From Pirellulales bacterium (GTDB lineage: Bacteria > Planctomycetota > Planctomycetia > Pirellulales > Thermoguttaceae): a stretch of 22,687 nt of DNA. Position numbers and translations under genes: made by a program. Below, one piece after another: positions 13,227-21,153 of the stretch. The first letter of the stretch is position 1; each line of letters starts with the position of its first letter. The DNA lies in the NCBI GenBank assembly GCA_030605745.1, contig JAUWHT010000186.1, forward strand, positions 1 to 22,687. Reading direction: 5' to 3'. The notes under the pieces were generated by a model. It ran no database searches, was not told where the DNA came from, and saw only the letters and a program-made list of their open reading frames with translations.

Positions 13227-15362
13227 ATGCCCATTGACGCATATTCCTTCTGTCCGTGTGGTACGGGCAAGAAGATCAAGTTCTGCTGTCCTGATCTGCT
13301 GGGTGAGCTGAAGAAGATCGACCGAATGGTCGAAGGCGAGCAGTACATCGCTTGCTTGAAGCACATCGAGCGGCTTCAGCAAAGACATTCCGACCGGGCG
13401 TGTCTGATGGCGCTTCGGAGCATGTTGTTGCGGGCCACGGGCCAATCGGAGGCAGCAGCGGCCAATGCGGCCGCCTTCGTCGAAAGACATCCCGACAGCA
13501 TGACGGCCCTGGCCGAGTCGGCCATCACTATCGCCCTGGACCGGGGCGGCCGTGCGGCAATGGGATCCTTGCAGCGGGCGCTGGCCGTCTCGGCCGGAGC
13601 AATCGAAAGCCGCGTGTACGAGGCGATGGGCGTTGTGGCCGAGGTCTTACTGACCGAGGGCGAGTGGCTGGCCGGCCGTGCACTGTTGCAATTGCAGATA
13701 ATAATAGTAGGTAAGGACGATCCGCGCCCAGCGGAATTGTTGCTCGAGTTGAACCGATTGCCGAGTGTGCCGCTGTTGTTCAAGGACGACCAGCCCATGG
13801 CAACCCCGCCGGACGACGCGCCGTGGAAAGCCCGATTTGACGAGGCGATGGCCCCGATCAGAACAGGCAATTGGCAGGCGGCGGCCGAGCGGCTGGCCGC
13901 GCTGGCGGAAGAGATGCCCGACTCGCCGGCTATCTGGCAAAACCTGGCGATGCTCCGCGGTTGGCTGGCCGATAGGCCCGGCTGCATTGAAGCGCTGCGG
14001 AAGTTCGCCGCGCTGGATGTGCCTCTCGAGGACGCCGTCGAGGCCGAAGCACGGGCGATGCTTCTGGCGGAAGACCCGCTGGGCGATCGGCTCGACGTAC
14101 TCGATGCTGCCTGGACGGTCAACGACGTCGAGCAACTCCAGGTCGGGTTCACGTTGGACCGCCGCGCGATGCAGATTTCGTTCGATCCATCTGCACTGCA
14201 AGGTGACGACGACACGCCGCCGCCAAAGACGGCCTACTTACTGCTCGATCGCCCGGTGCCCGAGACGGCCGAGGGCATGACGCTGGACACCGCTGCCCGG
14301 ATTCTGGGTCGGGCGATGCTTTTCGGTCGTCAAACCGATCGCGAGGCACGATTGGAAGTGGTCAACATGAGGGCGGCTGATCTTCAGCAGGTGAAGGCCA
14401 TGCTTGGGGAGCTGGCCGGCGAGAGCCTGGGCCCGGAGGCGAAGGAAGAGGTGACCGGGCAGGTGTCGGCCAGCCGCGACTTGCTTCGATTCAAGTGCCG
14501 GCTGCCCGATGACGTATCTCCAGGGCAGATCGAGACGCTGGCCGACGAGCACCTCCGCGATGCGCTGTTGGTCCGCTGGCCGAAGCTCGAGCTTGGTATC
14601 TTCGACGGCAAGTCGCCCGCCGAGGTCACCGGGGACGAGTCCTGGCAGATCAAGCTGCTGGCCGCGGTGATGGTACTGGAATCCTGGACCGAGCAAATGC
14701 AAATGTCAGACAGGTTCGAGTTCAACGAGTTGCGCAGCGAACGCGGCTTGCCGACCCTCGAGCCGATCGACCCGGAGCAGGCACCGCTCGAAGCAATACC
14801 GCTGGTGCGATGGTCGCGAGTGATGGTCGAGAAGGTTTCGGACGAAGCGTTACTTGCGGGCTACCAGCAGGCATCGATGTTCGGGGCCCGAGCGGCCTTG
14901 CGGAAGTTCGCCCAGGCAGTGATCGACCGGCCGAGCCTTGCCGGTAAGGAGGAACAGCTTGTGGCATACAGTGTGCTGGCCCGAATGGAAGAAGACCCGG
15001 ATCGAGCACTTCAACACGTCGAGCAAGGCCGCACAGCAGCCGAATCGGCCGAGCAGTCCTCCGCACGGTGGGACCTGTTGGAACTATCACTCCGCTTCCA
15101 CCGGCGCGAGGGCGCTGAGGCACGGCGGCTGGTCGAGCATATTCAGCAGGAGCACTTCGAGGAGCCGGGCGTGGCCGAGGCGCTAACGCAGTTTCTCATC
15201 CACATGGGCGTGCTGCACGGCGACGGCACCGCCGCCGGCCCGCCGCCCGAGGAAGAACCGGCTGTGGCTGCCAACGTCCAGTCGAGCGCCGAGCCAACCA
15301 AAATCTGGACCCCCGACAGCGAGCAGCCCGCCGGCGAAAAGAAACTCTGGACACCCGACTGA
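13227..15362 (+). CDS. SEC-C motif protein with TPR-like repeats
   Basis: This 711-aa protein begins with a SEC-C zinc motif, CPCGTGKKIKFCC at about residues 9-21, the metal-binding module first seen at the C-terminus of SecA and often found alone in other proteins. Residues about 25-270 read as TPR-like helical pairs (for example AAAERLAALAEEMPDSPAIWQNLAMLRGWLADRPG). The middle (about 300-540) has no motif I recognise; about 545-660 is again helical and TPR-like. The C-terminal tail is Pro/Glu/Ala-rich and carries two copies of a K-(I/L)-W-T-P-D motif, the second forming the very end. GGAG upstream of the ATG supports the start. I believe this is a planctomycete-conserved protein of unknown function; roles as a scaffold or adaptor are guesses. 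It is convergent with the SWIM-SNF2 gene. Confidence 0.85.
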   Translation: MPIDAYSFCPCGTGKKIKFCCPDLLGELKKIDRMVEGEQYIACLKHIERLQQRHSDRACLMALRSMLLRATGQSEAAAANAAAFVERHPDSMTALAESAITIALDRGGRAAMGSLQRALAVSAGAIESRVYEAMGVVAEVLLTEGEWLAGRALLQLQIIIVGKDDPRPAELLLELNRLPSVPLLFKDDQPMATPPDDAPWKARFDEAMAPIRTGNWQAAAERLAALAEEMPDSPAIWQNLAMLRGWLADRPGCIEALRKFAALDVPLEDAVEAEARAMLLAEDPLGDRLDVLDAAWTVNDVEQLQVGFTLDRRAMQISFDPSALQGDDDTPPPKTAYLLLDRPVPETAEGMTLDTAARILGRAMLFGRQTDREARLEVVNMRAADLQQVKAMLGELAGESLGPEAKEEVTGQVSASRDLLRFKCRLPDDVSPGQIETLADEHLRDALLVRWPKLELGIFDGKSPAEVTGDESWQIKLLAAVMVLESWTEQMQMSDRFEFNELRSERGLPTLEPIDPEQAPLEAIPLVRWSRVMVEKVSDEALLAGYQQASMFGARAALRKFAQAVIDRPSLAGKEEQLVAYSVLARMEEDPDRALQHVEQGRTAAESAEQSSARWDLLELSLRFHRREGAEARRLVEHIQQEHFEEPGVAEALTQFLIHMGVLHGDGTAAGPPPEEEPAVAANVQSSAEPTKIWTPDSEQPAGEKKLWTPD

Positions 15363-15395
15363 GGCCGAAAGCATACCGGACAATCTTGCCATCGT

Positions 15396-15482
15396 CGTGT
15401 AGCGGCCGGGCTTGCCCGGCGCGTTTGGATTCGAGTGAATTGGTCATCAAGCAACACGCCGGGCAAGCCCGGCCGCTACACG
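15396..15482. repeat. Palindromic repeat family A, copy 3
   Basis: Arms 15396-15425 and 15453-15482 pair over 30 bp with one mismatch and contain the same core GCCGGGCTTGCCCGGC as the other copies. The flanking stem bases differ from copy 1 but co-vary (GCGGCC/GGCCGC), which points to selection on pairing. It lies between the convergent SEC-C and SNF2 genes, 22 nt before the SNF2 stop. Confidence 0.85.
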
Positions 15483-15504
15483 ATTCATGCCAGTTCGCTT
15501 GCGG

Positions 15505-17961
15505 TTACTTGCTCTTGGTTAGTGCGCCGAGCAGTTCGACGACCTTCTGCATTGTTTCCGGCTCGGGCAGCGGCAGCTTTAGGTAAGACTGGCCGGTGTG
15601 CCCGTCGCGTGTGACCAGGCCGCCGGGAATGCTGATGCCGCCGGTCGGCTGCTTGCCGGTCCCGCTGCCGGCGGTCAGGGCCTGGCCGAGCTTGTCCAAC
15701 AGCGACATCCCGGCGGTGAGCACGTCGGTCCAAATCTGTTCCTGCGGCGGCCGCGGCGCGGACGGTTTGACTGCTTCGGCCGGCTCGGGCACGGCGGGTT
15801 TCTCGGGCTCCGGCGTCGTCGGTTGCGGCACCGAGCCGGTGGCCTTCTCGACCGATTCCATGAACCGATTAAGCCGGGTGCCGCCCAGGAACACCTCGTC
15901 CTGACCGTCGTCGAGCACGCCGCTGAACATCGCGCTCTTGAAGGCCAGCAGCCCGAGCATTCCCTCTTCGATGGTCCCCTGGGCGATGAAGTGGACCACG
16001 CGGACCGGGTGGTGCTGCCCCAGCCGGTGCACGCGGCCGACGCGCTGTTCGAGCACGGCCGGGTTCCACGGCTGGTCGAGGTTGACCACGGCGGAGGCGT
16101 TTTGCAGGTTCAGCCCCACCCCGCCGGCGTCGGTGGAAAGGAACAGCCGGCAGTCCGGATCCTCCTTGAACTGCTGGATCAGCCCCTTTCGTTTTGGCCC
16201 CGGAACGCCGCCGTGGAACATTACGTGGTCCCACCTGCGACGCTGAAGCCGGCGGATAACCAACTCGTGCATCCGCACCCATTGGCTGAAGATCACCACC
16301 TTCGCATGCTGCTCTTCGAGGATGTCGGAGAGCACATCGATCAGTTCGTCGGCCTTTACACCGTGGTCAGTCTTGTGGTCGAGCAGGTAGGTGCTGTTGC
16401 ACGACATTCGCATGTTTTGCAGTGCGATTCGCATCCGCAACTGGTCGGCTTCGGAGAGGAAACCGTACCTGCGCCACTTGAGCACGACCCGGGCGACCGT
16501 CTCGCGGTTCTCGTCGTGATGCTTCTGTTGTTGGGAAGTCATGGGTACGAAGAACCGCTTTTCTATCCGCTTGGGCAACTGCTTGAGCACCTTGTCCTTG
16601 GTCCGCCGGATAAGGATCGACCCCAGCGTTTGGGAGATCTTCGATAGGTTACGATAGCCGACCACGCGGCCCGTCTCGTCCACGTGCTGGTGCTCGGCCA
16701 GGAAACGGAACATCGGACCCAGTCGAAAGCGGTCGATGAACTCGACGATCGAGTGCAACTCCTCCAGCCGGTTCTCCAGCGGCGTGCCGGTCAGAACGAA
16801 GGCGTACTGCGACTCGAGCTGCTTGACGCTCTGCGCGGTCCGGGTCTTCCAGTTCTTGATTCGCTGGGCCTCGTCCAGGATGATCAGGTCGGGCCGCCAG
16901 CGGCGGATCATGTCCAGATCGCGGCAGATTACGTCGTAGTTGGTCAGCTTGTAGAACGACTCGGCCGCGTAACATTCGGCCCGACGGGGCAGCAGACCTT
17001 CAACCACCATCGCCCGGCGGTCGGTGAACTTCTCGATCTCCTGCTTCCACTGGTGCTTAAGCGAGGTGGGCGAGATGACCAGTACGCGTTCGATGCCGGC
17101 TGTCTTGGCCAGGATTTCGGCCGCCGCGATCGCCTGGATCGTCTTGCCCAGGCCCATGTCGTCGGCGATCAGGCAGCGACCGGCCTTGGCGGCAAACAGC
17201 GTGCCCGTCCGCTGGTAGCTGTAAAGCGACGTTTTGAGCAGCTTCTTAAACGCCGGGCTGGCGGCATCGCGTGGAAACGCCTTCTCTACCGCCTCCTGGA
17301 GCCTGGCCTTGTCGCGGACCTGGGCGATGAACCCGAGCGCGTCGTCGTAACAGCGAAACTCGTGCCCGTTCGTGGAGGCCCGCTTCAGAAAGCTGTGAAA
17401 ACGCGAGTACGCGTCCGGTTTGAGCCGGCCCTGGGGATCGAAAAAACGCTGGGCATAGGTCCTAAGTTGTGTGGGGCATTCGGTGCCTGGACGGAAGATC
17501 ACCTCGCGCCGGGCACCGTAGTGCAGGTACACCTGGCTGTATTCCGGCTGGAAGCCCAGGGCCAAGGCCGCCTTGGCCCCGCGACGGCGGCTTAGCTTTG
17601 CCAAGGCGAACTCAATGTGCTTGCAGGTGCCCAGCGTGTTGACGGCGAAGTCCGGACAGGAGCAGTAGTTCTCGCCCAGTCCTGCCCCGCGGATCGCCAC
17701 CCGGTAGGTCCGCTTCGTCTCGGGGTTGGTCACCTCGAATTCCGAGAAGATCGGCTGACTGCCGATGTTTTTCATGCGGAAGTCCTGTTCCCAGCCGAAC
17801 TGCCGCCGCAGGGCCACCTGCCACGCTTCCAGCGACATCTCCGCCGGCTTTCGCAGCCGGGAAATCTTTTTCTTGCTCGTACCGGCCGGGGACTTGGACC
17901 CGGCGGTCCTTCTGCGGCGTCCACTCTTCGTCGTGCCCTTGACATCCGTTCGAGGCGACAT
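15505..17961 (-). CDS. SWIM zinc finger and SNF2-type ATPase
   Basis: This is a SNF2/RapA-like superfamily 2 ATPase of about 818 aa. From the ATG at 17961 (GGAAGGG upstream), a basic N-terminus (1-40) is followed by a SWIM zinc finger, CSCPDFAVNTLGTCKH, at about 100-115; then the helicase core with Walker A DDMGLGKT at 267-274, DEAQ at 363-366 and LTGTPLENR at 390-398. The second RecA lobe has VVIFSQW, LFLSTDAGGVGLNLQ and the arginine-finger motif QRVGRVHRLGQ. DEAQ replaces the more usual DEAH. The last 120 residues are Pro/Glu-rich and lack a domain I know. Such enzymes translocate on double-stranded DNA and remodel protein-DNA complexes; the SWIM module probably helps bind DNA or protein. 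The longer frame to 18135 adds 58 residues without support. Confidence 0.9.
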   Translation of the reverse strand: MSPRTDVKGTTKSGRRRRTAGSKSPAGTSKKKISRLRKPAEMSLEAWQVALRRQFGWEQDFRMKNIGSQPIFSEFEVTNPETKRTYRVAIRGAGLGENYCSCPDFAVNTLGTCKHIEFALAKLSRRRGAKAALALGFQPEYSQVYLHYGARREVIFRPGTECPTQLRTYAQRFFDPQGRLKPDAYSRFHSFLKRASTNGHEFRCYDDALGFIAQVRDKARLQEAVEKAFPRDAASPAFKKLLKTSLYSYQRTGTLFAAKAGRCLIADDMGLGKTIQAIAAAEILAKTAGIERVLVISPTSLKHQWKQEIEKFTDRRAMVVEGLLPRRAECYAAESFYKLTNYDVICRDLDMIRRWRPDLIILDEAQRIKNWKTRTAQSVKQLESQYAFVLTGTPLENRLEELHSIVEFIDRFRLGPMFRFLAEHQHVDETGRVVGYRNLSKISQTLGSILIRRTKDKVLKQLPKRIEKRFFVPMTSQQQKHHDENRETVARVVLKWRRYGFLSEADQLRMRIALQNMRMSCNSTYLLDHKTDHGVKADELIDVLSDILEEQHAKVVIFSQWVRMHELVIRRLQRRRWDHVMFHGGVPGPKRKGLIQQFKEDPDCRLFLSTDAGGVGLNLQNASAVVNLDQPWNPAVLEQRVGRVHRLGQHHPVRVVHFIAQGTIEEGMLGLLAFKSAMFSGVLDDGQDEVFLGGTRLNRFMESVEKATGSVPQPTTPEPEKPAVPEPAEAVKPSAPRPPQEQIWTDVLTAGMSLLDKLGQALTAGSGTGKQPTGGISIPGGLVTRDGHTGQSYLKLPLPEPETMQKVVELLGALTKSK

Positions 17962-18135
17962 GCGGCCCTTCCTTTTGATTGGGGTTAGTTGGCAATCCGC
18001 ACAATCTACATCTTCCCCGCGAAATCTCCAAGGCCGCTTGTGGCTTTGCACGGCTCCCCCATGGCCCGCCTGTTCCAGGGGTGTACAATAAGTAATTCTC
18101 GACAATAGCTGGTGGACAACGGCCCGCGGATACAC

Positions 18136-18161
18136 TACCGCGACGCGTTACCGCGACGCGT
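18136..18161 (+). repeat. Tandem 13-bp duplication upstream of ribD
   Basis: TACCGCGACGCGT occurs twice in a row (18136-18148, 18149-18161) and is followed by a partial third unit (TGCGCG). It lies about 50 nt before the ribD start in a spacer shared with the divergent SNF2 gene. Confidence 0.7.
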
Positions 18162-18209
18162 TGCGCGGGCGGCTATTGGACTGTTTTTTACGAATACTAT
18201 TTCAAATCA

Positions 18210-19319
18210 ATGCAACAAACCGAACTCGACCTCTGGCACATGCGACGGGCGCTGGAGTTGGCGGCCCAGGGGCAGGGGTACGTCGAGCCGAATCCGATGG
18301 TCGGCTGTGTGATCGCCCAGGGGGCCGAGATTATCGGCGAAGGCTGGCATCGTCGCTTCGGCGGCGACCACGCCGAGATCGAGGCACTGCGGCTTGCCGG
18401 ACGTCGAGCAGCCGGGGCCACGTTGTATGTCACGCTGGAGCCGTGCTGCCATCACGGCAAGACCCCGCCTTGTACCCAAGCCATCCTCGAGGCCGGCATT
18501 CGACGGGTGGTCATGGCCTGTCGCGATCCCTTCCCGCAGGTCGACGGCGGCGGCGCGGCCGAACTGCAAGCCGGTGGTGTCCAGGTCGAAGTCGGTTTGC
18601 TCGAAACGGAGGCACGTCACCTCAACGCACCGTATCTGAAACTCATCGAAACCGGCCGGTCCTGGATCATTGCCAAATGGGCTATGACGCTCGACGGCAA
18701 GATCGCCTCGCGAACCGGCTCCAGCCGCTGGATCTCCAGTGCCGAATCGCGCAGGATTGTCCACGCGATTCGCGGCCGGGTGGATGCAATCGTAGTCGGT
18801 CGGGAGACGGCCCGGCGCGACGACCCGCTGCTTTGCGCTCGGCCGCCCGGACCACGCACGGCCGTGCGCGTGGTGGTCGACACTCGCGGCTCGCTCAGGT
18901 CCGAGAGCCAACTGGTTCGCACCGCCCGGCAGACGCCCGTGCTGGTGGCCGTCGGGCAGGAAGCAACCGAGTCCGACCGCAGCCGGTTGACCGAAGCCGG
19001 CTGCGAGCTATTTGTCTGCAATGGCGAAACCCATGCTGCCCGATTGGACACGTTGCTGGCGGAACTCGGCCGGCGGCGGCTGACCAACGTGTTGGTCGAA
19101 GGCGGTGGCCGGCTGCTGGGCAGTCTGCTCGACGCCCGACAGATCGACGAGGTTCACGTATTCATTACCCCAAAGCTCATCGGCGGTGCCACGGCCGGCA
19201 GCCCGATCGCTGGCCAGGGCATCGAGCATATCTCACAGGCCCTTCCCCTGGATGCGCCCGAACTGCAACGAGTCGGCAGCGACGTTTATCTGCACGGTCG
19301 CATGCTCGGTCAAGGGTAG
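18210..19319 (+). CDS. ribD: Bifunctional riboflavin deaminase/reductase RibD
   Basis: RibD carries out the second and third steps of riboflavin synthesis: deamination of the diaminopyrimidine ribosylamino phosphate and NADPH-dependent reduction of the ribose. The N-terminal deaminase domain (1-145) has HAEIEAL at 54-60 with the zinc ligand His54 and the catalytic Glu56, and TLEPCCHHGKTPPC at 75-88, giving zinc ligands Cys79 and Cys88. The reductase domain (about 150-369) has KWAMTLDGKIA at 156-166, VGRETARRDDP at 196-206 and the nucleotide-binding VLVEGGGRLLGSLL. Length 369 aa is normal. The start at 18210 lacks a Shine-Dalgarno sequence and follows an AT-rich stretch; the Met at residue 11 is a possible alternative. 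No other rib gene and no recognisable FMN riboswitch lie nearby. Confidence 0.96.
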   Translation: MQQTELDLWHMRRALELAAQGQGYVEPNPMVGCVIAQGAEIIGEGWHRRFGGDHAEIEALRLAGRRAAGATLYVTLEPCCHHGKTPPCTQAILEAGIRRVVMACRDPFPQVDGGGAAELQAGGVQVEVGLLETEARHLNAPYLKLIETGRSWIIAKWAMTLDGKIASRTGSSRWISSAESRRIVHAIRGRVDAIVVGRETARRDDPLLCARPPGPRTAVRVVVDTRGSLRSESQLVRTARQTPVLVAVGQEATESDRSRLTEAGCELFVCNGETHAARLDTLLAELGRRRLTNVLVEGGGRLLGSLLDARQIDEVHVFITPKLIGGATAGSPIAGQGIEHISQALPLDAPELQRVGSDVYLHGRMLGQG

Positions 19320-19334
19320 CCGCTTGCGGCTCAG

Positions 19335-19385
19335 CCCGGCCTGACCCCATGACTTCCATGACTTCTGACCCCATGACTTCAGATC
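19335..19385 (+). repeat. Short direct repeats downstream of ribD
   Basis: CTGACCCCATGACTTC occurs twice and CATGACTTC three times within about 50 bp just after the ribD stop. It appears to be a local duplication. The spacer 19320-19752 has no gene I can support; it also holds the collapsed palindrome at 19420-19436 and the repeat element at 19579-19715. Confidence 0.65.
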
Positions 19386-19578
19386 GGCAGTTCTAATCGA
19401 CATCAGCCGGATCGTCTGCCCATAAAGCGGCTTTGCGTCGGTCATGCCTGAGCGTGCCCCCGGGGGGTTTGACGCCCACGGCGAATCTTGCTATCCTTCT
19501 AATTTGCGGTCCGTGGCAGTGGGGTGCAAGGCGAGGATGCTCTTTAGTTTAAATAAGAGAAAACTCAAACTATAACTG

Positions 19579-19715
19579 CTAGCATGCTGGAAACGTGAAA
19601 TATGCTGGTAACAAGGGGCTAGGGGCTAGGGGTCAGGGGCTAGTGAGCAAGTTTTCTGGCCCCTGATCCCTGGCCCCCTGTTTTCCAGTGCGAATCCACA
19701 TTTCCCACGTGCTAG
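19579..19715. repeat. G-rich palindromic element in the glnA upstream region
   Basis: Four GGGG runs (19615-19618, 19622-19625, 19629-19632, 19636-19639) with 3-nt loops CTA, CTA and TCA form a strong quadruplex candidate on the plus strand, the same sense as glnA. A C-rich partner at about 19656-19679 can instead pair with the last two G-runs. Both sit inside an outer imperfect inverted repeat (19579-19597 against 19697-19715). The element ends 37 nt before the glnA start codon. Confidence 0.7.
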
Positions 19716-19752
19716 TGTTTACACTTTGAGGAGAAAAGTAGAGGAACGAAAT

Positions 19753-21093
19753 ATGACAGACAAGAAGCAGCAAGACAAAGAGTACGTGCTCAAGGCAGCC
19801 AAGCAGAGCGATATCAAATTCGTCAGCCTGTGGTTCACCGACGTATTGGGACTACTGAAGGGGCTTGCCCTGACGATAGATGAGCTGGAAACCGTCCTTG
19901 AGGAGGGTGCGGGGTTCGACGGCTCCTCCATCCAGGGATTCGCCCGCATTGACGAGAGCGACATGGTAGCCATGCCCGACCCACAGACGTTTCAATTGAT
20001 CCCGTGGAACTCCAATGACCATGGGCGCGTTGCCCGAATGTTCTGCGACATTGTCAAACCGGGGGGCGAACCCTTCGACGGTGATCCCAGGTATGTATTG
20101 AAGAGGAATCTTAAACGGGCGGCGGATATGGGATTCACCTTCTATGTCGGGCCCGAACTCGAGTACTTCTACTTTAAGGACTCCCAGAAAACAGAGACCG
20201 TGGATTCGGGCGGATACTTCGACTTGATACCACTCGATGCGGCCAGCGAGTACAGACAACATACTGTTCTCACTTTGGAGGGTATGGGAATCGGCGTTGA
20301 ATACAGCCACCATGAGGTGGCTCCCAGCCAGCATGAAATCGACATGCGATATACGGATGCTATGACCATGGCCGATAACGTGATGACGTATCGGCTAGTG
20401 GTCAAACACATTGCGTCGAATCACGGGATGCACGCCACCTTCATGCCCAAGCCGATGTTCGGCATGAACGGCAACGGCATGCATGTGCATCAGTCGCTAT
20501 TTAGGGGTGATAAAAACGTATTCTACGACAAGAATGACGAGTACCACCTTTCCAAGGAAGCGAAGTGGTACATAGCGGGGCTGCTGAAGCACGCCCGTGA
20601 GATCACCGCAGTTACTAACCAATGGGTTAACTCCTACAAGCGGCTGGTCCCCGGCTTTGAGGCTCCGACGTACCTTTCCTGGGCACGAAGGAGCCGAGCC
20701 GACCTGATTAGAGTGCCGGAGTACCAGCCCGGAAAGGAGAGTGCCACCAGGATCGAGTTCCGCTCTCCCGACCCGGCGTGTAATCCCTACCTGGCCTTCA
20801 GCGTAATGCTGGCAGCCGGTCTCGAGGGGATCGAAAAGCAGTACGAATGTCCGGATGCTACAGAGGAAAACGTGTATGAGATGACCGAGGATGAACGAGC
20901 CAGAAGTGGAATTGGAACTCTGCCGGCCAGCCTCTGGGAAGCTATCAACCTCGCCGAAAAGAGTCAGATCGTGCGAAGAACCCTCGGAGAACACGCCTTC
21001 AATGCCTTCATCGAGAGCAAGAAAATCGAGTGGAACGAGTACCGCAGCCAAGTCACTCAATGGGAACTCCGAAAATACTTGCCCATCTTATAG
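19753..21093 (+). CDS. glnA: Glutamine synthetase type I
   Basis: Glutamine synthetase makes glutamine from glutamate, ammonia and ATP in the cytoplasm as a dodecamer. I chose the ATG at 19753 (446 aa); it follows a GAGG 8 nt upstream, and the longer frame to 19726 starts at a TTG. Motifs: the beta-grasp part with GFDGSSIQGF at about 54-63 and DPQTF at 76-80, GPELEYFYF near 136, the ATP-binding MFGMNGNGMHVHQSL near 236-250, and the glutamate-site region YQPGKESATRIEFRSPDPACNPYLAF near 326. NVYEMTEDERARSGIGTLP occupies the place of the adenylylation loop and resembles the GSI-alpha form of Bacillus and archaea, so control by GlnE adenylylation is unlikely. The gene uses many AGA/AGG and some ATA codons, unlike its neighbours. 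It is convergent with miaB. Confidence 0.95.
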   Translation: MTDKKQQDKEYVLKAAKQSDIKFVSLWFTDVLGLLKGLALTIDELETVLEEGAGFDGSSIQGFARIDESDMVAMPDPQTFQLIPWNSNDHGRVARMFCDIVKPGGEPFDGDPRYVLKRNLKRAADMGFTFYVGPELEYFYFKDSQKTETVDSGGYFDLIPLDAASEYRQHTVLTLEGMGIGVEYSHHEVAPSQHEIDMRYTDAMTMADNVMTYRLVVKHIASNHGMHATFMPKPMFGMNGNGMHVHQSLFRGDKNVFYDKNDEYHLSKEAKWYIAGLLKHAREITAVTNQWVNSYKRLVPGFEAPTYLSWARRSRADLIRVPEYQPGKESATRIEFRSPDPACNPYLAFSVMLAAGLEGIEKQYECPDATEENVYEMTEDERARSGIGTLPASLWEAINLAEKSQIVRRTLGEHAFNAFIESKKIEWNEYRSQVTQWELRKYLPIL

Positions 21094-21100
21094 TCGATCA

Positions 21101-21153
21101 CCCACAAAGCCGCGACCGTTGGTCGGGCGCGACCAACGGTCGCGGCTTTATGG
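21101..21153. repeat. Palindromic repeat family B, copy 2
   Basis: Arms 21106-21125 and 21130-21149 pair perfectly over 20 bp with a 4-nt loop, and CCCA/TGGG extends the stem outside a single mismatch. Compared with copy 1 the arm core is GACCGTTGGTC instead of GACCGGTGGTC, with the matching change in the other arm, so pairing is kept. It separates glnA from convergent miaB and overlaps the miaB stop codon. Confidence 0.85.

Noticed and set aside
13376..14215. Minus-strand frames of up to 279 codons inside the SEC-C gene
   Set aside because: Ser/Ala-rich sequence typical of antisense frames in GC-rich genes; no start signal.
15598..17595. Two long plus-strand frames (349 and 303 codons)
   Set aside because: They are antisense shadows of the SWIM-SNF2 gene, caused by high GC at third positions; the minus strand has clear conserved motifs.
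18100..18209. FMN riboswitch before ribD
   Set aside because: The spacer is short and lacks the conserved RFN boxes; only a 13-bp tandem repeat and an AT-rich stretch are present.
18161..19396. 411-codon plus-strand frame in a different frame from ribD
   Set aside because: It is Arg/Gly/Ser-rich low-complexity sequence overlapping ribD, whose own frame has all expected RibD motifs.
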